From Thermoflexaceae bacterium (lineage in GTDB: Bacteria; Chloroflexota; Dehalococcoidia; Tepidiformales; Tepidiformaceae): a stretch of 64,000 nucleotides of DNA. Position 1 is the first letter of the stretch; every line of letters begins with the position of its first letter. The stretch spans positions 62,001 through 126,000 of the forward strand of contig JABTUD010000002.1 in assembly GCA_015075555.1 (NCBI GenBank). Direction: 5' to 3'. Below are positions 9,412 through 17,396 of the stretch, piece after piece. The notes beneath the pieces are model-generated. The model was not told the DNA's origin. It was given only the letters and a program-made list of their open reading frames with translations, and searched no databases. The translations under genes were made by a program, and so were the position numbers.

Positions 9412-9441
9412 CGCGGCAAGATCGTTGCAGAGGTTACCGGA

Positions 9442-9669
9442 TTGAACACTGGCATCTCTCCGTTTGTGGTGGCCGGGCGCATCCTTGCCGTAATCGGCAT
9501 GGGCCTGACGGCCGCGGTGGCCATACTTCTCGCCCTGGTGCCAGAGTGGCTCTGGGCCGGCCTGGCAGTGCTCGCCTTTCTGCCGTTCCTGGGCCTGATC
9601 GTGCTTGTGGAACGCTACTCCGTCCGGCATGGATTGATCGGTGTCGACTCCTCTCCCAGCCGCGACTAG
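9442..9669 (+). CDS. Small two-helix membrane protein
   Basis: 75 residues from a TTG start, preceded by AGAGG about 8 nt upstream. Two hydrophobic helices (about residues 9-30 and 34-53) are separated by a short PEWLW turn. No family is recognised. It is divergent from the cyclase gene (30 nt between starts), and its end overlaps the GTG start of the lipoprotein gene by 29 nt. The longer open frame upstream is antisense to the cyclase and is not coding. Confidence 0.5.
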   Translation: MNTGISPFVVAGRILAVIGMGLTAAVAILLALVPEWLWAGLAVLAFLPFLGLIVLVERYSVRHGLIGVDSSPSRD

Positions 9670-10327
9670 ACCGGCGTTGCTGGCCGTTGCACTGGCCCTG
9701 GTGGCTGCCTGCGGGAGCGGGGAAGGCGCGGGTGCTGGCCTTGGCGCCGACAGCACCTGCACCGCCGAGGACCTGGGAGCGGAGTACCACCTGCTCACGG
9801 CCGGCGAGGTCTCGGTGCGAAACCTCGCCGGCCTCTCCGATGACGCCCGGGCGCGCCAGCAACAATTGCAGGAGGCAGGTCTGCGGGGAGGCAGGTTCAG
9901 CTACTGGGAGGAGCAGGTGGGCCGTCCACCGTTCGCTCCCCCCATGCAGGTTCTCTGCCAGGCGCTGGAGTTCGAGAGCGCTGAGGCCGCCGGCCGGTTT
10001 CTCCGGGAACTGACTGACGACCCTGACGAGCTGGCGATGACAGCCATGAAGTGGCTTCCTCGCGAGAGGCGCGCCGCGGAGGAGGTCACGGCGGACGCGG
10101 GCAAGTCACTTCCGGCAGGCGCTCGTTCTTTTCGCATCACGGCATCTGGCGCGGGGGTGGACGTCGAGATATACGCCGTGATCACGCCCAACGGGGCCTA
10201 CACGCAGGGAGTCTACGTCAGCGGCGCCGGCGGGCTGGAGGAGGCCCTTGCCGTCACGGAGCGGTTCCGAAGCCGAACGCAGATGCTAGCCGCTCCCCGC
10301 GAGGAACCCGGCCCGCTACTTCGGTGA
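9641..10327 (+). CDS. Predicted lipoprotein, unknown function
   Basis: 228 residues from a GTG start. The N terminus is a signal peptide ending in the lipobox LVAAC at residues 20-24, so Cys24 should be lipidated and the protein anchored on the outer face of the membrane. The mature part is soluble-looking, with no recognised domain. It overlaps the upstream small membrane gene by 29 nt, and its 3' end overlaps the convergent cyclophilin gene by 12 nt. Confidence 0.65.
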   Translation: MSTPLPAATRPALLAVALALVAACGSGEGAGAGLGADSTCTAEDLGAEYHLLTAGEVSVRNLAGLSDDARARQQQLQEAGLRGGRFSYWEEQVGRPPFAPPMQVLCQALEFESAEAAGRFLRELTDDPDELAMTAMKWLPRERRAAEEVTADAGKSLPAGARSFRITASGAGVDVEIYAVITPNGAYTQGVYVSGAGGLEEALAVTERFRSRTQMLAAPREEPGPLLR

Positions 10328-11125
10328 CTCGGTGATCGTGACGGAGCGCATGACATCGCCTTTCACGAGCTTGTCGGCCACGTCCATGCCACTGGTGACT
10401 TCAGCGAAGGGGTAGAACTTGTCGCCACCCTTGTTATCGAAGTCAAGGCTCACATTGTTCTTCAGGTTGATGAAGAACTGGCTTCCAAACTGGCCCGATC
10501 CCGAAACCTTCGCCATCGACAGGGTGCCACGGGTGTTCTTGATCTCGTTGGGCTCGTCCTTGGTCGTGTAGCCCGGGCCCCCGGTGCCGTTGGCCTTCGG
10601 GTCACCGCCCTGGACGACGAAGTTGGGCTCAACCCGGTGGAAGGTGAGGCCATCGAAGTAGCCCTTCTGCGCGAGAAAGACGAAGTTGTTCACGGTGTTG
10701 GGGGCAGATTCGGCGAATAGCTTGAGAACGATGTCGCCCTTATCTGTCTTGATCGTTGCCGTGTATTGTTTGGTGGCGGCGTCGATTACCTGTTCTGCCT
10801 GGGTGAAGACGCGAGGGTCCGCGGTCGGCGAAGCTCCCGGTGTCTCGCTCGCGGCCGGCGACGCGCTGGGGTCGACGGTGGGGGTGGCGGTTGCTTCGGG
10901 TACCGAAGGCGACGGGCTCGACGATTGGGCGACGGCAGCAATCAGCACGCCCCCGATCATGATCGCGGCGCCGATGATGTAGAAGACCTTGACGTTCGCA
11001 AGCAGGTTCATCGGGAAGCCGGGGCGGTACTTGTCCGCGGGGGCGCTTCCGCCGGAGGTATAGGTGCGGCGGCGCACCGCCGCCTGGCGCAGGTGCTGCT
11101 GCTCCCGTTTCTTTCGCTTGGGCAC
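10316..11125 (-). CDS. Membrane-anchored cyclophilin-type peptidyl-prolyl isomerase
   Basis: 269 residues. A very basic N terminus is followed by a transmembrane segment (about residues 45-67), a Ser/Pro/Thr/Ala-rich linker (68-105) and a cyclophilin domain. The domain shows FHRVEPNFVVQGGDP, GTLSMAK and SQFFINL. The predicted role is cis-trans isomerisation of prolyl bonds in exported proteins. GTG start; AAGAGG lies about 10 nt upstream on the minus strand. The 3' end overlaps the convergent lipoprotein gene. Confidence 0.9.
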   Translation of the reverse strand: MPKRKKREQQHLRQAAVRRRTYTSGGSAPADKYRPGFPMNLLANVKVFYIIGAAIMIGGVLIAAVAQSSSPSPSVPEATATPTVDPSASPAASETPGASPTADPRVFTQAEQVIDAATKQYTATIKTDKGDIVLKLFAESAPNTVNNFVFLAQKGYFDGLTFHRVEPNFVVQGGDPKANGTGGPGYTTKDEPNEIKNTRGTLSMAKVSGSGQFGSQFFINLKNNVSLDFDNKGGDKFYPFAEVTSGMDVADKLVKGDVMRSVTITESPK

Positions 11126-11316
11126 TGTGTAGAAACCTCTTATCCGGGGAGGGCGCGGCAGTGGTGGACACGCCTCGCGCTGCTGTCCGAAGTATACGAA
11201 CGCGCTCCGCTAGCGGCCAAACCAGCGGGGAAGCGGCCAGTTAAGGCTGCGACGCCTGTGACCCCTGTGCATGCAGGACGTAGACTGCCGTCATCAAGTT
11301 CGGAGGGGCCTGGCGA

Positions 11317-12102
11317 ATGGATATCAAAGGTGGCGCCGCCATCGTTACCGGGTCGGCCACGGGTGTGGGTGCAGCCTGCGCGAAGATGCTGGCAGCGCGG
11401 GGCTGCAATGTCGTCATCAACTACACGCGGAGCGAAGCTGAGGCTCGGGAAACCGAGGCCGCCTGCCGGGCGCTGGGCGTGGATACGCTGCTCTGCCGCG
11501 CTGACGTGGCGAACGACGCGGACTGCCAGCGTCTTGCCTCCGAAACCATGGCGAGGTGGGGCCGCATCGATGCCCTCATCAACAATGCCGGGACCACCTC
11601 ATTTGTCGACCACGCGAACCTGGACGGACTTTCGGCCGAGGACTTCCAGCGCATCTACGCAGTAAATGTGATTGGCCCCTTCCAGATGACCCGGGCAGTC
11701 GCCCCCCACATGAAGGCCGCAGGACGGGGAGCAATCGTGAACATCTCCTCCATTGCCGGGGTGATGGGCGTGGGGAGCTCCATCGCCTACACGGCATCGA
11801 AGGGCGCCCTCAATACCATGACGCTCTCGCTTGCCCGCGTCCTGGGGCCAGAGATTCGCGTGAACACCGTCTGCCCCGGCTTCATCCAGGGACGCTGGCT
11901 CCGCGGCGGCCTCGGTGACGCGGTGTACGAGGCCGCACTCGCGGCACAGGAGCGCACAACGCCGTTGCGTAAGGCCGGTACGCCCGAAGACATGGCCCAG
12001 GCGGCCGTCTGGTTCGTCGAAGGGGCAGACCTGGTGACCGGTGAGTTCCTGATTGTGGACGCCGGCTCTCACCTCTCGGGCGCGCCGCTCATCGCAAGGT
12101 GA
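11317..12102 (+). CDS. Short-chain dehydrogenase/reductase (FabG-like)
   Basis: 261 residues. Classical SDR: TGSATGVG cofactor motif at residues 11-18, NNAG, Ser in NISSIAG, catalytic YTASK, and a PGFIQG segment after the catalytic core. The conserved C-terminal ITGEFLIVDAG-like segment appears as VTGEFLIVDAG. It reduces or oxidises a keto/hydroxy group with NAD(P)(H); the substrate is not predictable. CGGAGGGG precedes the ATG by 9 nt, and a TAGACT -10 element sits at 11281-11286. Confidence 0.88.
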   Translation: MDIKGGAAIVTGSATGVGAACAKMLAARGCNVVINYTRSEAEARETEAACRALGVDTLLCRADVANDADCQRLASETMARWGRIDALINNAGTTSFVDHANLDGLSAEDFQRIYAVNVIGPFQMTRAVAPHMKAAGRGAIVNISSIAGVMGVGSSIAYTASKGALNTMTLSLARVLGPEIRVNTVCPGFIQGRWLRGGLGDAVYEAALAAQERTTPLRKAGTPEDMAQAAVWFVEGADLVTGEFLIVDAGSHLSGAPLIAR

Positions 12103-12114
12103 CCTGCGAGTAAT

Positions 12115-12143
12115 CTGCGCGCGGGCATGATGTACGCGCGCAG
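12115..12143. repeat. Perfect 9-bp inverted repeat upstream of the lamin-tail gene
   Basis: CTGCGCGCG (12115-12123) and CGCGCGCAG (12135-12143) are separated by 11 nt. The repeat lies between the SDR stop and the -10 box of the next gene. There is no T-tract, so it could be an operator or a weak terminator for the SDR gene. Confidence 0.5.
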
Positions 12144-12153
12144 AGGAAGCTGC

Positions 12154-12159
12154 TAGTAT
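12154..12159 (+). promoter_or_regulatory. -10 box TAGTAT before the lamin-tail gene
   Basis: TAGTAT ends 10 nt before the ATG at 12170. No ribosome binding site lies between, so a leaderless or near-leaderless transcript is expected. Confidence 0.55.
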
Positions 12160-12169
12160 CCCGCCCGCA

Positions 12170-14302
12170 ATGGGGCGGACCTGGTTGCCTCTGCTGCTCG
12201 TCCCCATGGGGCTGGGGCTTTTTGCGCTGGCGGCTGTGCCACGCGGCGTGAACGCGACGCAGCTGCTTTCCAATCCCGGCTTCGAGAGCTGGGACGGCAG
12301 TGCACCAACCGGTTGGCAGGTGTCCGGCGCCGCGACGGGCGAAGCGAGCGGCAATGCAGTGTCCGGCCAGGCCGTGCGCGTGACCGGCGCGGACATCATC
12401 GCTGTCAGGCAGCGGGTCCCTGCTGCAGCGGGCGCCCTCTACGAGGCCTCGGTCCAGGTTGCCGGGGACCCGGGCACGCGAGCCAGCCTGCAGCTGTTGT
12501 TTGAGGACGACGGCTTCTCCGAAATCGGCCTGCCCTACACGTCCTACGACACACCCGTGGGGAGCACGTTTGCCGTCCGCCAGGTCTCCGGGATAGCACC
12601 CCCGGGGACGGCGCGCGTGGTCTTCACCATCCGGTTCTCGCCCGGTGGCGGGCAACAGGTAGAAGGATTCGTCGACGAGGCCTCGCTCACGATGGCCGCG
12701 CCGCCTGAGCCAACTTCGACCCCCGAGGCAACGAACACGCCGACCGTGCTTGCCACGAGCCCGACAGACCCCGCAACGGCGTCTGCCACCAGCACGGCCA
12801 CCTCGGGCGGGGGCAGCAGCGGCCAGGGACCTACACCGACGCCCAGCGTCCCGGCCACAATCAAGGCCACGGCAAGTCGCACCGGGGCTCCTCCCGCAGG
12901 AGGTGGTGGCGGGGGCTATGCCGGAACGCCGACGAAGGTTCCGACCCTGCCGCCAACTTCCACGCCGACGCGCCCCGCCGGGCCGGGTTCCGGACAGAGC
13001 GAATGGGAGCTGGTCAACGGTGGGTTCGAGCTTGCCAGCGAGGGCAAGCCCCACTACTGGAACAAGTACGGGGGCACCATCGGACTGGAAGGAGCAGCGT
13101 TCGAGGGCCACCATGCGGCGACGCTCACCTCGGAGACGGACTCGACGAAGTGGATCTACCAGGCAGTGCGCGTGAATCCCGGCACCTGGTACGAGGCGGC
13201 CGCTATGGGGCGTGTTTCCATCGGCTCCGGCGAGGTGTTCATCCGCCTTTCGTGGTACGAAAGCGAGGACGGAACTGGCACCGCCATCGAAAACGCCGAC
13301 AGCGAGTCGACGGCAAGCCGAAGCTGGCAACGCCTCACAGTGAGGGCGCAAGCGCCCGGCGCCGCCAATTCGGTGCGCGTTCGCCTGGTGCTGAGGCCGG
13401 GCGGCCACTGCATGGGGGCATTTGATGCAGTGACCTTTGCAGCGACGTCGGCCCCGGCGCAGGCCGCGGAGCCCACGGCCACTGCCCCGGCTACTGCGGC
13501 GGCCGGGACCACCCCGGGCGTCGCGACGAAGACAGCCACCACCGCCGGGGGTGGCAGCCCGGTCGCTGAAGCAAGGGTGGCCGGCGTGCCTGTCGATGGT
13601 CCCGAGGGGTCGCCGGTCAGGATCTCCGAGGTGCTCAGCGACCCGGAGGAAGCAGGCCGCGATAGCGCCTTCGAATGGGTGGAGCTTGTGAACACGGGCC
13701 TCACAACCGTTGATCTTGGAGGCTGGCAGATAGGCGACGCCAGGGGCCTCGATGCCCTGCCCTCACATCCGCTCGCGCCCGGCGCCTATGTCGTTGTGGC
13801 CGGGAAGTCAGCCCGGCTTCCCGCAAACATCGCCGTGCTGCATGTCGTTGACGGAGAGATCGGTAGCGGCCTGAACAACGCGGGCGACACTGTCCGCCTG
13901 CTCACTCCCGGCGGGGCAGAGGCGGACGCGGTGTCGTTCGGCGACGACACATCCGTCTTCGAGCCGCCCCCGCCTGCGCCGGCGTCCGGGACATCGATCG
14001 GCGTGTACGACCCGGCCGCAACGCGCTCCGGCTCGAACTGGGCGCTGACTGACCGCCCATCCCCCGGGGAGGCCAACTCCTTCGCAACGCGGCCCGCGCC
14101 GGCTTCCATCCCTGGAGGGACCCCTCCCGCCACCGGCGCTGCACTGGCGCCTCTGGCCGCGCCCGCATCTGTTGAGCGCGGTAACCCCTCAAGCGCGGTA
14201 CCGTGGATACTGCTGGGAGGAGCGGCAGGGGCGGGGCTGCTCGGGCTCGGAAGCCTGGCCCGCCGGGCCGCTCCCGCCATGCTGGACAGGTGGAAACGGT
14301 GA
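12170..14302 (+). CDS. Secreted, C-terminally anchored lamin-tail-domain surface protein
   Basis: 710 residues. Signal peptide (residues 1-30); a carbohydrate-binding-like beta-sandwich starting at LLSNPGFESWDG (about 31-175); a Thr/Pro/Ser linker; a second similar module from WELVNGGFELAS (about 280-425); another linker; a lamin-tail domain (about 480-610; ISEVLSDP, FEWVELVNTG, GGWQIGD). The C terminus is a transmembrane helix followed by a basic tail (LARRAAPAMLDRWKR). The architecture suggests a cell-surface protein held in the membrane. The hydrophobic-helix/Arg tail also resembles sorting signals, which is notable because an exosortase-like gene lies at 63814-64000. Its TGA overlaps the rluB GTG. 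Confidence 0.75.
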   Translation: MGRTWLPLLLVPMGLGLFALAAVPRGVNATQLLSNPGFESWDGSAPTGWQVSGAATGEASGNAVSGQAVRVTGADIIAVRQRVPAAAGALYEASVQVAGDPGTRASLQLLFEDDGFSEIGLPYTSYDTPVGSTFAVRQVSGIAPPGTARVVFTIRFSPGGGQQVEGFVDEASLTMAAPPEPTSTPEATNTPTVLATSPTDPATASATSTATSGGGSSGQGPTPTPSVPATIKATASRTGAPPAGGGGGGYAGTPTKVPTLPPTSTPTRPAGPGSGQSEWELVNGGFELASEGKPHYWNKYGGTIGLEGAAFEGHHAATLTSETDSTKWIYQAVRVNPGTWYEAAAMGRVSIGSGEVFIRLSWYESEDGTGTAIENADSESTASRSWQRLTVRAQAPGAANSVRVRLVLRPGGHCMGAFDAVTFAATSAPAQAAEPTATAPATAAAGTTPGVATKTATTAGGGSPVAEARVAGVPVDGPEGSPVRISEVLSDPEEAGRDSAFEWVELVNTGLTTVDLGGWQIGDARGLDALPSHPLAPGAYVVVAGKSARLPANIAVLHVVDGEIGSGLNNAGDTVRLLTPGGAEADAVSFGDDTSVFEPPPPAPASGTSIGVYDPAATRSGSNWALTDRPSPGEANSFATRPAPASIPGGTPPATGAALAPLAAPASVERGNPSSAVPWILLGGAAGAGLLGLGSLARRAAPAMLDRWKR

Positions 14303-15081
14303 CGATCGAACGGCTCCAGAAGATCCTTTCGAACGCGGGCGTTGCTTCCCGGCGCGTGGCCGAGGAGATGATCCTCGCCGGCCGCGTGGCCGTGAACGGC
14401 ACGGTGCGCGATACCCTCGGCGCCCGCGCTGACCCCGAGCTCGATGAAGTCACCCTGGACGGTGTGCCTGTTCTTCGAGGCAGGTACCGGTACTTCATGC
14501 TCAACAAGCCCGCTGGCTTCGTCACTACCGCCCGCGACGAACGAGGCCGGGAGACGGCGCTTGACCTTGTGCCGATCGGCGACGTGCAACTCCACCCGGT
14601 GGGCAGACTCGACCGCGACAGCGAAGGGCTCTTGCTGATCACCAACGACGGGCACCTCACTGACCTGCTCACGCACCCACGCTATGAGGTCGAAAAGGAG
14701 TACCTGGTGGCGATTGACGCCCCGCTGGCCGAACGCGACCTGCAGCGCCTTGTGCGCGGCATTGAGGAGGGCGGAGAGCGGCTGAGGGCAGCTTCCGCCC
14801 GCCGTGCCGGGCGCCCCGAGCCCGGCCCCGGCGAGGAAGCAGCCGAAGCAGGCGAGTGGCTGCTGCTGGTCCTTCGCCAGGGGCGAAATCGAGAGGTCAG
14901 GCGCATGCTCGAAGCGCTGGGGCGCCGCGTGCTGCACCTGCGCCGGGTCCGGGTTGGGCCCGTGCACCTGGGAACGCTCGGGTCGGGGGCATTCCGGGAA
15001 CTGGCGCCCGAAGAGGTGGAAGCCCTCTACGCAGCGGCCAAACTGGCTGAGGCGCACCCCGGGGACTCACCGACGGCCTGA
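14299..15081 (+). CDS. rluB: RsuA/RluB-family pseudouridine synthase
   Basis: 260 residues. N-terminal S4 RNA-binding domain (ERLQKILSNAGVASRR) followed by the catalytic domain with GRLDRDSEGLLLITNDG, whose Asp after R-L is the catalytic residue, and GRNREVRRMLEALG. It isomerises a uridine in 23S rRNA (U2605 region in E. coli). The frame is open back to 14203, but MTIERLQKIL is the canonical N terminus, giving GTG 14299 in a GTGA overlap with the preceding stop. It starts a housekeeping run with cmk, plsC and ispH. Confidence 0.88.
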   Translation: MTIERLQKILSNAGVASRRVAEEMILAGRVAVNGTVRDTLGARADPELDEVTLDGVPVLRGRYRYFMLNKPAGFVTTARDERGRETALDLVPIGDVQLHPVGRLDRDSEGLLLITNDGHLTDLLTHPRYEVEKEYLVAIDAPLAERDLQRLVRGIEEGGERLRAASARRAGRPEPGPGEEAAEAGEWLLLVLRQGRNREVRRMLEALGRRVLHLRRVRVGPVHLGTLGSGAFRELAPEEVEALYAAAKLAEAHPGDSPTA

Positions 15082-15101
15082 TCCGTTGGCCCGCGATCGC
15101 A

Positions 15102-15107
15102 TACGAT
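15102..15107 (+). promoter_or_regulatory. -10 box TACGAT, leaderless start of cmk
   Basis: TACGAT ends 9 nt before the ATG at 15117, with no Shine-Dalgarno sequence between. Confidence 0.45.
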
Positions 15108-15116
15108 CCACCCGAC

Positions 15117-15800
15117 ATGGCCCTCCGTGCGAACCTGCCGGCACCAATCGCCATCGACGGACCAGCGGCCTCTGGCAAGTCAACCATCGGGCACGCTCTG
15201 GCGGAGGAGTTCGGCTACGCATTCCTCGACACTGGCCTGATGTACCGCGCCTTCACGCTCGCTGCACTCCGCGCCGGCATCTCCGCCGATGACGTGCCCG
15301 CTTGCACCCGGCTGGCGGACGAGATCAACATGCGCGTCGATGCGCACGAGACGACCAGTATCTTCCTGGGCCATGAAGACGTGACGGAATGGCTCCGTTC
15401 GCCAGAGGTCGAAGCCAACGTGAGCGCCTATAGCGCCATCCCGGAGGTACGGAGCGCGCTGGTCCGCCAGCAACGCGCGATCGCCCGGGAAGGCCCGGCC
15501 GTGCTGGCGGGGAGGGACATCGGCACGGTGGTGCTGCCCGGAGCGCCCCTCAAGTTCTACCTCGATGCATCCGAAGAGGCCCGGGCGCAAAGACGGGCGG
15601 CCCAGGCTGGCGGCTGGGGAGCGCCCCAAAGATCCCGCGACGCGCGGCGCGACATCGTGGGCAGGGATGTCGTCGACAGCTCCCGTGCTGCAAGCCCGCT
15701 GCGCGCCGCGCCAGATGCGATCGTGCTGGACACGACGGAGTTGACCCTCGAAGAAGTCGTTGCATTCGTCCTGGATAAGGTGCGATGCGCCGCTTCCTGA
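15117..15800 (+). CDS. cmk: Cytidylate kinase
   Basis: 227 residues. Phosphorylates CMP/dCMP with ATP. The P-loop GPAASGKS is at residues 15-22; DTGLMYRA and AGRDIGTVVLP are family motifs, and the C-terminal lid region carries several arginines. It overlaps the start of plsC by 16 nt. The cmk-plsC-ispH order is typical of several bacterial phyla. Confidence 0.92.
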   Translation: MALRANLPAPIAIDGPAASGKSTIGHALAEEFGYAFLDTGLMYRAFTLAALRAGISADDVPACTRLADEINMRVDAHETTSIFLGHEDVTEWLRSPEVEANVSAYSAIPEVRSALVRQQRAIAREGPAVLAGRDIGTVVLPGAPLKFYLDASEEARAQRRAAQAGGWGAPQRSRDARRDIVGRDVVDSSRAASPLRAAPDAIVLDTTELTLEEVVAFVLDKVRCAAS

Positions 15801-16492
15801 AGCTTTCGACTTATGTTCCAGTCTTCTACTGGTGGGCGACGTACTCGTTGCGGGCGATTCTCACCATCGTGGCACGCTGGAAGGTGGTGGGCCGGGACAA
15901 CGTGCCCCGGTCGGGCGCGCTGCTCATTGTCTCAAACCACCTGAACAACGCCGACCCGCCAATCCTTGGCGCAGGAATCGCCCGGCGGCGTATTCGCTAC
16001 ATGGCGAAGATCGAGCTCTTCAAGTGGCCGTTTGGCCTCTTCCCACGGCTCTACGGGGCGTTCCCCGTGCGCCGGTTTGATGCCGACGTGGCGGCCATGC
16101 TGAACGCAGAACGCATCCTGCGGAGAGGCGAAGCGCTGGGCATGTTTCCAGAAGGCACCCGCAGCCGGACGGGGGTCGTTGGCAAACCCCACCCGGGAAC
16201 GGCGCTCATTGCCCTTCGCACAGGGGCGACCGTTCTTCCCTGCGCCATCACCGGGACCGAGGCGCTGGGGAACCCCCTGAACGCCCTCCGCCGCCCGCGG
16301 TTCACGATCGTGATCGGCAACCCCATGGCAGTTCCGCTGGTAAAGCGCCCGGGCGAGGCGCAGGTAAACGAGCTCACGGACCGCCTGTTTGCGGAGATTT
16401 GCAAGCTGTTACCGGCGAAATACCTGGGAGCCTATACTGGATTGGGAGACAGCTCCCGCGCAGACGATGGTACAGATCCTCCGGGCAAGTGA
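15785..16492 (+). CDS. plsC: 1-acyl-sn-glycerol-3-phosphate acyltransferase
   Basis: 235 residues. Acyltransferase of phospholipid synthesis. The HX4D motif is at His52-Asp57 (NHLNNAD), FPEGTRS is at residues 121-127, and a membrane-seeking N-terminal helix is present. It is embedded between cmk (16-nt overlap) and ispH, whose ATG lies 26 nt inside its 3' end. A TATACT element at 16433-16438 inside this gene may provide an internal promoter for ispH. Confidence 0.9.
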   Translation: MRRFLKLSTYVPVFYWWATYSLRAILTIVARWKVVGRDNVPRSGALLIVSNHLNNADPPILGAGIARRRIRYMAKIELFKWPFGLFPRLYGAFPVRRFDADVAAMLNAERILRRGEALGMFPEGTRSRTGVVGKPHPGTALIALRTGATVLPCAITGTEALGNPLNALRRPRFTIVIGNPMAVPLVKRPGEAQVNELTDRLFAEICKLLPAKYLGAYTGLGDSSRADDGTDPPGK

Positions 16493-17396
16493 GATGGGCT
16501 TTTGCATGGGCGTGCGCCGCGCCGTGCAGATCATGGAATCCGAGGCAACCCCCGGCGCCCCGGTCTACAGCGTGGGCGAGATCGTCCACAACCCTTTCGT
16601 GGTGGAGCGGCTCGAACGCGCCGGCGTCCTGCAGCTCCCGGGACCAGACGAGGTGGAGGGAGACATCGGCGCCGAGACGGCACGCAGGGTGCAGCAGGGC
16701 AGGGTCGCAATCACCGCCCACGGGGTGGGCGAACGCGTGGTGCGCCAGCTGCGCGAGAGCGGCCTTGAGATAGTGGACACCACCTGCCCCATCGTCACGC
16801 GCGCTCAGCGATACGGGCAGAAGTTCGTGCGCGAAGGCTGGCACGTGGTCATCTTTGGCGACCCGGGCCACAAGGAAGTTCGCGGCATCATGGGCTGGAC
16901 GCACGATCGGAGCGGCGTTTCGCACGCTTCCATCGCCGAGAGTGCCGAACTGGAGTACCTCCGGCGTTTCGTCGCCGACTTCCCGGGCGGCTTTCCCGGC
17001 AAGGTCGGCGTGATGGCCCAGACAACGCACAAGATGGAGGACTTTGCTCGCTTCGTGGCGAACCTGATGCTGCTCCAGCGGGACGGCAATTTCGAGCTCC
17101 ACGTGGTGAACACCCTCTGCCACGCCACCACTGGCCAGCAGGAGGCCGCGGCCATGCTGGCGCGCCAGGTTGACGTCATGGTGGTGGTGGGCGGTCGAAA
17201 GAGCGCCAACACACGCCATCTGCGCGAGGTCTGCGAGGAGCAGGGCACGCGGGCGTATCACATCGAGAGCGCCGGTGAGCTTGAAGCGTCCTGGTTTGCA
17301 GGAGTCGAGCGCATTGGGCTCACGGCCGGCGCCTCCACACCGGATGATTCCGTTGACCGTGTGGAGGCGCGCATCCGGGAGCTGGCGCCGGGATGA
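16467..17396 (+). CDS. ispH: 4-hydroxy-3-methylbut-2-enyl diphosphate reductase
   Basis: 309 residues. Last enzyme of the MEP isoprenoid pathway, a [4Fe-4S] protein. The three cluster cysteines are visible in GFCMGVRRA (Cys13), DTTCPIV and NTLCHATTGQQ. GHKEVRGIMGW replaces the more usual GHPEVxGxxGQ. The open frame begins at 16389, but the product clearly starts at MVQILRASEMGFCMGV. The gene overlaps plsC by 26 nt and the downstream DUF512 gene by ATGA. Confidence 0.92.
   Translation: MVQILRASEMGFCMGVRRAVQIMESEATPGAPVYSVGEIVHNPFVVERLERAGVLQLPGPDEVEGDIGAETARRVQQGRVAITAHGVGERVVRQLRESGLEIVDTTCPIVTRAQRYGQKFVREGWHVVIFGDPGHKEVRGIMGWTHDRSGVSHASIAESAELEYLRRFVADFPGGFPGKVGVMAQTTHKMEDFARFVANLMLLQRDGNFELHVVNTLCHATTGQQEAAAMLARQVDVMVVVGGRKSANTRHLREVCEEQGTRAYHIESAGELEASWFAGVERIGLTAGASTPDDSVDRVEARIRELAPG

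Noticed and set aside
8215-9441. Long plus-strand open frame opposite the cyclase gene
   Set aside because: Only its last 75 codons (from TTG 9442) look like a membrane protein; the rest is the antisense of the cyclase.
12700-13000. Tandem repeat or CRISPR-like periodicity in the lamin-tail gene
   Set aside because: It is a Thr/Pro/Ser linker with biased codons; no repeated units of constant length are seen.
12089-13408. 439-residue minus-strand frame opposite the lamin-tail protein
   Set aside because: No domain or signal; the plus strand encodes a signal peptide, repeated modules and an anchor.
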